A DNA stretch of 64,000 nt from Tricholoma matsutake (Eukaryota > Basidiomycota > Agaricomycetes > Agaricales > Tricholomataceae): positions 7,440,001 through 7,504,000 of the forward strand of contig AP026540.1 in the NCBI GenBank assembly GCA_026075535.2, written 5' to 3'. Positions within the stretch are counted from its first letter, which is position 1. Every line of letters starts with the position of its first letter. A program made the position numbers and the translations under genes. The notes beneath the pieces are model-generated. The model was not told where the DNA came from. It did not search any database and was given only the letters and a program-made list of their open reading frames with translations. This document shows, in pieces, positions 54,807 to 64,000 of this stretch.

Positions 54807-55707
54807 TTACGATATCTTAGCCTTTGAAAAGTCCATCTCGGGATGCGCAGCTTGGAACTTTTTGAGAGCCTGTGTCACAGTCAGTGGACCGCATCTTCAG
54901 ACATAGAGGATGGCAGATTTTCACCTCCATCTTTTTCAATTCGTCTGACGTAGGTTTACCCATTTGCTTTCCATCAAATGAGCAGGAGCGCGCTATCATA
55001 GGAGGATGGCAATCACCTTCTGCTGGTTGTCGAACTGCGCGGAATCTCTGATGTCACTATTGCGATTGATGTAATACACCAATGCTTACCATCATTTTCT
55101 CCACCATTCCCCTACAATATCAAGTCAGATGCAAGGGGGACCATTCACAATTATCAGAATCTTCACCTGGTTTCCCCATCAAGATCGCTAAGTTTGCCAT
55201 TCGGGGGCTCGATTTTCCTCGTATCGATCTTGGGATGATGTGTCAGTACATTCTCCCACCACTCTTGTTGATTCAGCTTCTCCACATGGATGAGAACAGC
55301 TTGGTTATCTTCTAGAGTAGGAATGAGAAGAACTCTGCATGAAGGTCTAGAATAAAACGCGTACGCAATGTCCAGGTACTGTCTTCAACTTTGATATCCT
55401 TACAAAGCTCTCCATCGAGAATTTTATCTTGTCCTTTCAGGCCAACACTGAGCCTCTTCTTCTGCAATGTGACTACAAGATCTTTGGCTCGAGTGCCTTT
55501 GGGTACGGGTACAACAACATCGACTTCTCCAAGTTCTTGCCTCCACGTGTACGGCAATGCTAAGTACATGAAGTTGAAGGAAACAGATCGTCACAGATAT
55601 GCAACAGACGTACCAGCTTGTTCACCTGCTTCTCGTGCTCTATCCTCTTTGTCGCGAATTTCCCGCTCTTCCTTAGAAAGATTGTCATAATCATCAACAG
55701 AGGCCAT
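54807..55707 (-). CDS. nudC: Nuclear movement protein NudC
   Basis: CS-domain (p23-like) co-chaperone of the dynein pathway, required for nuclear migration in fungi. Start [20 protein letters not shown]. The CS domain contains [40 protein letters not shown] and [19 protein letters not shown]. The C-terminus reads [20 protein letters not shown] and [12 protein letters not shown]. Seven exons. Exons four (about 22 nt, GMVEKMM) and five (18 nt, FDNQQK) are very short. It is convergent with ESF1, about 225 bp apart. Confidence 0.95.
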
Positions 55708-56585
55708 TGTGTTTAACAGTGTAAGTTAAGACTAATATCACATCGGGAGTAATAAGTTTTCAGATCGACTGAAAATTTTGCCGAAATCCTAAGTTTCTGC
55801 AGAAATTAAGGTGGTGCCGAAAGGAGTGCTTGAATTAAATACTTCAAGTTTAGTTATTCTTTCGAAACTAGGCCATGAAGTAGATATTTCTAGCAGCCAT
55901 AAAAATATAACCTCGAGCTCAACTTACAATGAAAAGTGCTATAAGGGAAAACATTTTTGGGTATTCTAAAAAAGGTCCCAAAATGGCAAGATCCGGATCC
56001 AGTTTCAGAAAAAAACTAGGCGTAAAACCTTGCTTATCATTCCCAGGCTGACAAATGGGTTTTCCATTCCACTCTACTGGGTAAAAATCAGAGGAATTGT
56101 TAGCTCATTCTGCAACTGTTTGCTGTTCATGAAAAAACAACTATGGACTGAGGATTTTTCATTCATGTCTTTTTTGTGTTACCAGTAGTATATATACCTT
56201 AGAAATAAGCTAAACGACAAACATTTTTACTGAACAAGGCAGTCAGTCTCTCTCAGGACAATTTGGACATTGAAATTTACAGCACATTAACCTTGAATCT
56301 AACCACTTCATATGTATTGAGGCCACAGTTGAGGTCCAGGGATGTGGCACCTGCCTAGAAGTCTTAGTATTTGGTCACTGGCTACTGGGTAAACTGCACC
56401 ATAAGTAGCTTTTGGACCTCCCTGAAACATGTGAAGTAGCCTTCCGATAGTTTTAAAGTATATTCATGGCAAAATATAGGGTGTATAGGTTATCGAGGAG
56501 TGACCAAGCAAAGAGATGATCTTAAATAGGGTCTTGTCTCATTTTTTAATTCTGGCAGGGGATTTGAATGGAATACATTTGAAAT
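55708..56585. other. Non-coding stretch left of copia element 2
   Basis: About 880 bp, AT-rich, no gene, LTR or clear repeat recognised. It is probably nudC promoter followed by older repeat-derived sequence, into which the copia element inserted at gaaat. Confidence 0.4.
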
Positions 56586-56836
56586 TGTTGAGATGTACAC
56601 CGGGAACGGGTATCATCGTATCCGACAATACGGTCTTTGATCCCATCACCGACATCCCATTATGGTGTGTCGGCATCCCGATCATCCCTTTATGGGCATG
56701 TCGACTATCGGTAACAAGTCTTTTGGAATGTTCCCTTTATTACTCACTCTTTGCTGGTTACCTTTATGACTTTTGCTTGTATATAGTCAATTATACATCG
56801 ACTGAGTCTATTATTATCTAGGATCGATTCTCTACA
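56586..56836 (+). repeat. 5' LTR of copia element 2
   Basis: Begins TGTTGAGATGTACACC and ends ATTCTCTACA. It lacks about 130 bp present in the 3' LTR between gttacctttatgactt and gcttgtatatagtc. Confidence 0.92.
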
Positions 56837-56847
56837 GGTTATGGGCC
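56837..56847 (+). other. Primer-binding site, half initiator tRNA-Met
   Basis: GGTTATGGGCC directly after the LTR, identical to copia element 1 and complementary to the anticodon arm of initiator tRNA-Met. Confidence 0.75.
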
Positions 56848-56992
56848 ACTCCCATCTCTTTTGAGCGACGGTAGATAATCTCCTAGCCACTCGACGCTTT
56901 GCTACGTCATTTTTTTGATCGAAAATCCGATCACTATCCCGTTTCGGATCACGGATTACCCTTTGTGCAATCAAAACCCCTAGACGGCCTCT

Positions 56993-59900
56993 TTGAATCC
57001 CAAATTTTTCCCTAGACCCAACATGACAGAATCTAGCCCTCCCTCGGTTACCCCAATCAAACTCTCGGTTCAGTATTCCGGCAAGAAACTTGACAAACTT
57101 AAATCAAATTACAAGGAATGGTGCGAGGAAATTACCATCGCCCTTTCATTGAATGATCTCTACGACTATGTCGCTGGCACAATCACCCCACCTGCTACCT
57201 CCAAAACTCGAGCATTAATCAACTGGAAGGCCAACTCCCATCTTGCATACACATTTCTAGCTTCTAGCATTGTTCCATCCGAACGCCCTTTTATATCTAT
57301 GGAAAAGGACACAACTGCAAATTGGGAGGTGCTTCACAAACGACACCAGAATGAGGGTCCAGTTCATCAAGTCCAGCTATTACAACAGGCTCTCACTATT
57401 CAATGCACCACCAAGACCCCCCTTCCTGAGACAGCTGACAAAATTTGCGCTCTCATTGACTGTGCATTTGCTATGGGGGATATTAAACCCGACCTCCTTT
57501 GTTGTATTGCTCTCCTAAACTCCCTCAGCGACAATTTCCCTCATGCACGTTCCATCATTTCCCGTGACATCGCTGCATCTACAAAAGAATCCCCCTACAC
57601 ATCAAAGGATATCTGCTCTTTTTTGGAAAATGAACAATCCCTCCTTGAGAACGACCACCGTATGGACCCCCGACCATCTGTGGCTCTCACCACACATATT
57701 AAATTGACAAAGCCATTCAATGCACCTGTTTGCAGGAACCCCAATTGCAAGAAAACGGGACATTCAACTGAATATTGCATTAAAACAGGGGGAGGAATGG
57801 CTGGAAAAACAATTGAAGAGTCCGTGGCAGCACGGAGAGCAGCTCGAGACAAAGGGAAAAAGGTTGGTAATTTGTCTAACCTTAATCCAAAGGTCCCAAT
57901 TACTGTGAAAGACGTTAATGGATGAGCCTTCACTGTTATGGTGGATTCTGACCCTGCAAAACCCCAACCCGACAGTTACCCTCCATTCGCTGGACTTGCT
58001 AGTGACCCACTTCCCACAGGTTCGATCAAGGATGTAGAATATGAGGGGTGGCTCGTCATCGAGGAGGAGTTAACCACAGCTGTTGACTGGACCAACAACA
58101 CCATAACCCCTGGAGAAGAGGCATTCACTGTTGAACCACTTAACCAAACTCAACGCTCCCAAGTTTCGCTCGCCAATTTCCCTTTTATTATTGATACAGG
58201 TGTGACAGTCCACATCTCACCAGACAAGGCTGACTTCCTTACCCTTTGATCAATCCTGCCCCGCCCTGTAAAAGGTGTTGGGGGATCCTCCATTATCACG
58301 ATCGGTGTCGGTGACATAAAACTACGCATTGCTTGGGGTGCATCAATCATATTACATAATGCACTTTACATCCCAAATGCGGCAGTCCAACTTATCTCAG
58401 TTGGTTCCCTCACCGATGACTCAAATGCTGTGTCTCATTTTGATAATTCCTCATGCTGGGTCATGAATAAATCTATGGGAGCACTTATTGCCCATGGAAC
58501 TCTACTTCCCAATAAGAAATTATATTCACTCAATCTGTACTCAGCCACCGCCGACCATGCATTCACTGTCCACAAGTCCCCCGATCTGGAAACCTGGCAC
58601 CGCTGTCTTGGCCATGCAAATTATCAATCCCTTTGGGATATGGCCAAAAAGGGCACACTCACAGGTGCACCCATCATCTCCACATCTAGACCGACCAAAT
58701 GTGAATCTTGTGTCCTTGGCAAACAGACAAAGACACCCATTCCAAAGAAGCATGAGGAGGGGATTGATCATAAGGCGACACAGAAGTTGGAAAAAGTTTG
58801 GGTGGATTTATCGGGTCCGCATGCGGTCAAATCTCGTACTGGAAATTCTTATGTTATGGATATCGTCGACGATTATACATCTTTTCCATGGTCGATACCA
58901 CTTTGTAACAAAGATGACTCATTTCCCAAACTGAAAGCTTGGGAATTATCCCAGGAAAATGAAACAGGACTTAAAGTCAGAATCTACATCACAGACAACG
59001 GAGAATTAAAGTCTCACAAGATGGAAGTGTGGCTTAAAACATGGGGAACAGAACAACATTTTACGGCCCCATACACTTCAGCCCATATTGGGCGAGTGGA
59101 ATGCATGCATTGTACCCTTATGGCTAAGGCCTGCACTATGCGAATTTATTCGGGTTTACCGACCAACCTTTGGGACGAATTTTATCTAATGGCTTCTCAT
59201 TTACATGCCAAAACCACTACACAATCACTTCAAGGGTGCACACCTTGGGAACTCTGGCATGGACGCAAACCTGACTATTCATATATGCATGAGATTGGTT
59301 GCCGCACCTTTGTTTTCATCCCAAAGAAGGACAACCCAAAGATTTTTGAACGATCTATTGAATGCGTGCTCATTGGATATGACCTAAAGTCCAAGTCTTA
59401 CTGATGCTATAATAGGGCCACAAGGAAAGTCCACAGTTCTTATCATGTTTGTTTCCTTGAAAGCCACAATGGACATGTCCCACCCACCCCACTACCTTTG
59501 GACAATACCATTAAGGAACCTGTTTGGAATGAACCCGGCTTCACACTTTTACCCACAAACAACAATGAGGACGACGAATCCTTCCACCCATTGAACACTG
59601 CTGAGTCAAATGATTCTGTTGAAGAGGAACGAGGTATAATTACTACTGACCCCCTTCCACGCCACTCATCTCGATCTATCCCTACTGAGAAACATCCAAA
59701 TGGAGGACCAAACACCGCCAGAATGATAGCAGCTGTTCAAGAATCTCAAAACAGTGCTACCCGAATCAAAGAAGCCTGCCATGAATGCAGAGCCGCCACT
59801 ATTGCTGCCCGATCAGGAAATCACGATCATATACCGACTGTTGATCATGATTGGGATGTCGATCTTGATTGTGATGTCGATCATGATCATGACATCATTG

Positions 59901-61540
59901 ATGGACTATGTCAATCATTCAACAACCTTAACCTGGGTGATCAGGTGCATCAACTTCAAGCTTTGATTTCAGAGATGACAGATTTTGATCCTGAGTCACT
60001 CCAATTTGAGGATGAATCCAAAACTTGGGAAGAGGCAAAGAATTCAGGGGACGCAGAATGATGGTGGGCAGGGTATCTTGACGAATTGAAGTCCCTGAAG
60101 GACATGGGAGTCTATAAACTTATTTCCAGGGGTGACGTACCTCAAGGTAAACAAATTCATAGGGGCCGGCCAGTTTTCCATATCAAACACAATGAAAGTG
60201 GTCAAGCTGTAAGGTGGAAAGTCCAACTCGTTTTTCGGGGCTTTGAACAAATTTACGGTAGGGACTATACAAAGATGTCCTCACCTACTGCGCACATGGA
60301 ATCTTGGTGGATCCTGCTTCACATAGCTGCTTCTCTGGGATGGAATGCTCAACAAATTGACATCAAAACTGCTTTCCTCTATGGGATACTTCCTGAAGAT
60401 GAGGTCCAGTACATGCAACAACCCAAAGGATTTGAAGAGTCAGGTCGTGAAGACTGGGTCTGGCAGCTTCAGCGGGGGTTATATGGCATGAAGCAGAGTG
60501 GAAGGATATGGAATCAAACTCTTAATGCTCAAATGATTACCTGGGGGTTTACACACCTTACTTGTGAGTCCTGCATTTATTACAGGAAATTGGACACTGG
60601 TATTATTATCGCCGCGGTACACATCAATGATTATCTGTCTATTGCCGATTCCAAGGACAAAAATGAACATTTTAAAAACCAAATGTGGGAGGTGTGGACA
60701 ATCTCCGAGCTTGGTACTGCCCGCTTCATTGTTGGTATTGCTGTTACCTGGGATCGACACCTGTGCATGGTTGCGCTTTCACAGACTGCCCTCATTGATA
60801 AAATTGTCGATCAATTTGGCCAATGAGACGCAACACCCGTTTCCACCCCCCTTGAGCCCGGTATTAAATTACAGCGTACAAACCGACAGAATATGTCTGC
60901 AGATGAGCTATCACAACTCAACAAACTGCCTTACCATTCCCTCATCGGGTGTCTTCTTTACCTTGCCATTTCCACATGTCCTGATATTGCATATGCTGTA
61001 CAACAATTATCTCAATACCTTGACAGTTACTCTTCTGACCACTGGAGTGTGGCGACACGGCTAGTCCGGTATTTAAAGGGAACTCGTGATCTCAAGCTCT
61101 ACCTGGGTGGCGACAATTCTATCTCCCTTCGTGCATTCAGCGACTCTGACTGGGCCAATTGCCTTGATATGCATCGAAGTGTTGGAGGGTATAAAGTCGT
61201 CGCAGTATCCTCTTGTGAAGTGGAATATGTTGCTGCATTTGAGACTGCAAAGGAATGTATTTGGATGCATGCTCTACTAAATGCTATAGGATACCCACAG
61301 TCCACCCCCACGACCATTCTTTGTGATAACATGGCTACCAAGACACTGTCTGAGGACCCTTTGCTCCACTCAAGGGTTAAACATGTTGATATCAAATACC
61401 ATTTCCTTTGGGAACAAGTTCAGTCCGGCACCTTACAGCTCCAATATATCAATACCAGGGATAATGTTGCAGATCTATTCACCAAAGCACTGGACGTCAA
61501 GCAATTCACATATCTACGCTCATTCTTGGGCCTATGTTAA
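56993..61540 (+). pseudogene. copia gag-pol polyprotein with five TGA codons
   Basis: One frame throughout, broken only by TGA at 57923, 58247, 59402, 60059 and 60824. Gag starts near 57023 (MTESSPPSVTPIKLSVQYSG). The zinc knuckle CRNPNCKKTGHSTEYC is intact. Other domains: protease FIIDTGVTVHIS; pre-integrase CLGHANYQ...CESCVLGKQ; integrase D, D and E present (MDIVDDYTSF, ITDNGELKS, VECMHCTL). RT AAVHINDYL replaces the VDD active site, losing a catalytic Asp. RNase H lacks about 16 residues (SVGGY joined to KVVAVSSCEVEY). Comparison with element 1 shows that most stops replace Arg or Trp codons. Confidence 0.93.
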
Positions 61541-61581
61541 CCCGATTCCATGCGAGGAGGAGTGTCCCCAGTGAGGAGGAG

Positions 61582-61963
61582 TGTTGAGATGTACACCGGG
61601 AATGGGTATCATCGTATCTGACAATACGGTCTTTGATCCCATCACCGACATTCCATTATGGTGTGTCGGCATCCTGATCATCCCTTTATGGCATGTCGGC
61701 TATTGGTAACAAGTCTTTTGGAATGTTCCCTTTATACTCACTCTTTGCTGGTTACCTTTATGACTTCTAGTATATATACCCTACAATATTAGTTAGACAC
61801 CTCAGTCAATTATACATCGACTGAGGTGAGTAACGTTCCATAGAACCTTACATACTAGATTACTAATAGTACCATAGTCTATTATTATCTAGGTACTATT
61901 TGCTTGTATATAGTCAATTATACATCGACTGAGTCTATTATTATCTAGGATCGATTCTCTACA
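61582..61963 (+). repeat. 3' LTR of copia element 2
   Basis: Starts TGTTGAGATGTACACC right after the purine tract and ends ATTCTCTACA. It contains tagtatatataccctac (TATA) and two copies of tcaattatacatcgactga (61804 and 61914), each followed by a tctattattatctagg phrase, which look like an internal duplication. The 5' LTR has only one. Confidence 0.92.
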
Positions 61964-61968
61964 GAAAT

Positions 61969-62910
61969 GAACTTGAATGGTTGGTTTGGAAGATACAGCC
62001 ATACTGTGCCTGGTCAGGTACTCGGCCACACTAGGTACTCGGTCAGTTGCCTCTACATCTCCATATTGTTTTTTGTGTACATTTTCTGTAGTACAGTTGA
62101 ATAGACCATACCTGGGGCTACACCCATGCCAACTCTTGGGCCTTCAATGTCCCTTTATTATGAGCAGTGTAGCCAGTCCACCCACATTATTAAGCAATCA
62201 AAGCTGATCACATGTTGGCATCAAGCTGACATCAAACACCAATCTAACCTGTTTGAGCTGATCGACTAGGAAGCACCTATGTGACAAGGTTCTTGACTTT
62301 TCCTGTCCAATGTACTGTGACGAGTAATGCCTGTCTAAAATCTGTTGCAATTTACGTGTTGTATCAATTGGGCAATAGGTTAGCAGCCTTAGTCTCCTAA
62401 CCCTGTACCTGGAAGTTCAATATTGTCACTGAAATTTTCAGGAAGTTTGTGGGTCATCGAGAATTGGCATGCTGCTGTGGTCTTTCTGATGCAATATGTC
62501 CATTTGAGGAGGTGCAACCAAGGGTGGAACTGTCAGATTTTGCGCAGAAGGTTCAACTTGTTGGGGGGTTCATGAGCAATTGGGAGTCATCTGTCTGCTT
62601 TTGGTACAGTGGCCCTCAAACTTCATGACTGGTCACCTTTTTGAGGCAATGGTTATTACTCAGGAATTCACTGCTCGTAACAGGATTGTCAGCCATGGCG
62701 CCTTGGGGCTTCTCAGGTTGCATCGAGGTACTGCATTAGCTGACACAATAGCGCATTCTCCGAGTCTTCCTGTACTAAGGGCAAACCCTACCGACTCATC
62801 AAAGAGGCGCATTATACCTTTACTGATTACTTTCTGAGCTTATCCATCACCAACACTGTGAACTCGAGTTTTCTTCGACCTCTTGAGATTGTTGTGTCCT
62901 GCCTACCAGC
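61969..62910. other. Non-coding stretch right of copia element 2
   Basis: About 940 bp with no recognised gene. Short open frames (for example 62580-62837) have no visible family. ttttcag near 62438 and similar sites could belong to a broken spliced gene, but this cannot be supported. Confidence 0.4.
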
Positions 62911-63170
62911 ATGAGTTCTGTTGGTCCTACCTCTCATTCTGGTGCTAAGGTGAGCATGTTTCACCAGCTGGTCAGCTATGCAAAGTCTCATGGAATTTTT
63001 TTGTTGGTTTATAGGTCAAAGTTCTTCAGCTTGCATATAATGCTGAGCAGTGGGAAGCCACAGAAATGCTTTACAAAACCTACAAGGAAACCTGCTACAC
63101 ATTCAGTAAAGGGGACTCTTTAGGTCAGCAGCAAGCCCAAGCGATCTTGAAGGCCCTTGGTCTTGATTGA
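62911..63170 (+). pseudogene. Spliced start of an unrecognised repeat-associated protein
   Basis: ATG 62911 (MSSVGPTSHSGAK), a 65-nt intron 62950-63014 (gtgagc...ttatag), then VKVLQLAYNAEQWEATEMLY, KTYKETCYTFSKGDSLGQQQ and stop at 63168. The splice keeps the frame exactly. The product is only 64 residues, and related-looking coding continues in other frames downstream, so this is probably the 5' end of a decayed larger gene. I do not recognise the family. Confidence 0.4.
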
Positions 63171-63385
63171 GGCACCCGCAAACACCTTGAGAGCCAGTGG
63201 AATAGGCAATGGAGCAATTCCTGGCCTGTCATCTTGAGTATGAGGGATGCATTCTATTCCAATGGTAGATACAAGATTCATCCCATGTTTAAATATCACA
63301 GTTATGCATGTATTTGCTCCCAAGCTCCTGTGGATATGATGAACATGCAAGGCAACAGTGAGAGAAAGCAAAACATAATCAACAT

Positions 63386-64000
63386 ATGTATCAAGCTGCT
63401 GCAGAAACAAAGCAGTGGACTCAACAAAATGCTTATGATTTCACTGGTTGCCTCACCCACATCAAAATCACTGAAAGGCTGAGTGATGGAGAGATAACCA
63501 GAATCATAGGCCATTTCATGCACAATGATCTTTGTGAGAAAGCTGTTCTGAAGCGCTTGCCAGCCATTCCACTGCATGAACATGTTTATGAGGTTGCTCT
63601 TGCACAACTAGAAGATGGTGCCAAGTGCATGATTAATGCAGTCACCGATGACCAGTAATTAACATGAGAACTTTCACAGTATTTCTGCAGTTCAGGCCAG
63701 AAACAGAATTAATAGCATCCCAATTTTACTGTGACATGCATTTGTATGATGCACAGACAGCAAATGCATGCTACCTCCTTCTCCCTACTGACAACACTAC
63801 ACTGTATCACAAATACAGTCAGCAGAAACTTGGTGTTGATGTACGGAAAGCACCCCAGTATAACATTGATAATTGGCTCAACCCAGCATCGAAAGACTTT
63901 AAACCTGAGATTCGCAATGCAATTTTTCATTATGCAGTGCAAAGTGAAGGAGGAGAACGATTTGAGGTTTGCATCTCCACACCAGAAATGGACACAGTGG
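63386..64000 (+). pseudogene. Broken unrecognised protein running off the window
   Basis: Part one (63386-63658) reads ETKQWTQQNAYDFTGCLTHI, RLSDGEITRIIGHFMHNDLC and VYEVALAQLEDGAKCMINAV, then TAA. Part two (63690-64000, open to the edge) reads FRPETELIASQFYCDMHLYD, QTANACYLLLPTDNTTLYHK and ERFEVCISTPEMDTV. The two parts look like pieces of one protein of a multi-copy fungal family. No catalytic motif was recognised. Opposite-strand frames in the same place are probably incidental. Confidence 0.4.

Larger units (their letters stand above)
56586..61963 (+). mobile_element. Ty1/copia retrotransposon 2
   Basis: Complete element with the perfect 5-bp target duplication gaaat on both sides (56581-56585 and 61964-61968). 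The LTRs differ in length (251 and 382 bp). The primer-binding site and purine tract (ccagtgaggaggag) are the same as in copia element 1, and the proteins are closely related. Five TGA codons and a 48-nt deletion disable the polyprotein. Confidence 0.95.

Overview
The window is nuclear DNA of a basidiomycete fungus, most likely an Agaricomycete. It has dense genes with 44-65 nt introns (many ending in ag after a CTAA/CTGAC-type branch site), encoded proteins of clear fungal type (ICE2, PAL1, the bifunctional HIS7, fungal-type ADP/ATP carrier, delta-8 sphingolipid desaturase), and a heavy load of LTR, DIRS-like and PIF/Harbinger transposons. No rRNA, tRNA or CRISPR was recognised.

Layout. 1-12.2 kb is a transposon nest: a decayed Ty3/gypsy chromovirus, then a 5'-truncated DIRS-like tyrosine-recombinase retrotransposon, with a near-complete Ty1/copia element inserted at its 3' end. 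12.4-15.1 kb is a small gene island on the minus strand (ICE2 and the mitochondrial ADP/ATP carrier). 15.1-34.9 kb is a second, much more complex repeat block. It contains duplicated 250-bp repeats and MITEs, two solo LTRs, a complete 6-kb chromovirus with near-identical LTRs, a PIF/Harbinger pair (Myb-like protein plus DDE transposase), fragments of other repeat proteins, and a near-perfect 2.6-kb palindrome. 34.9-55.7 kb is the gene-rich core: RPL13, delta-8 sphingolipid desaturase, PAL1, HIS7, SER3-type phosphoglycerate dehydrogenase, RAD51, mitochondrial uL4m, RPS16, a Rap1-like BRCT/Myb protein, NDUFA11-like complex I subunit, an EED-like WD40 protein, ESF1 and nudC. 55.7-64 kb returns to repeats, with a second copia element with a perfect target duplication and unrecognised broken ORFs at the right edge.

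The host genes are housekeeping: ribosome biogenesis and translation (RPL13, RPS16, uL4m, ESF1), mitochondrial energy metabolism (carrier, NDUFA11), amino acid synthesis (HIS7, SER3), recombination and telomere or chromatin functions (RAD51, Rap1-like, EED-like), and membrane or polarity functions (ICE2, desaturase, PAL1, nudC). No biosynthetic cluster or operon-like system is evident.

The least explained signals are in the 15-35 kb block. One is the 2.6-kb palindrome, whose arms contain smaller perfect hairpins and whose axis is a TGAGCA-N2-TGCTCA hairpin. The same short hairpin recurs five more times at 17.5-19.1 kb inside a related, interrupted element whose right arm (26.3-26.65 kb) is homologous to the palindrome arm. 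A repeat at 15.3 kb looks like the empty insertion site of the palindrome. Also notable are the near-exclusive use of TGA among the premature stops of the transposon ORFs (CGA to TGA, a CpG-deamination pattern), GC-AG introns including one with a GCAAGT donor in ICE2, and two different primer strategies for the LTR elements: half initiator tRNA-Met for copia, and apparent self-priming for the chromovirus.
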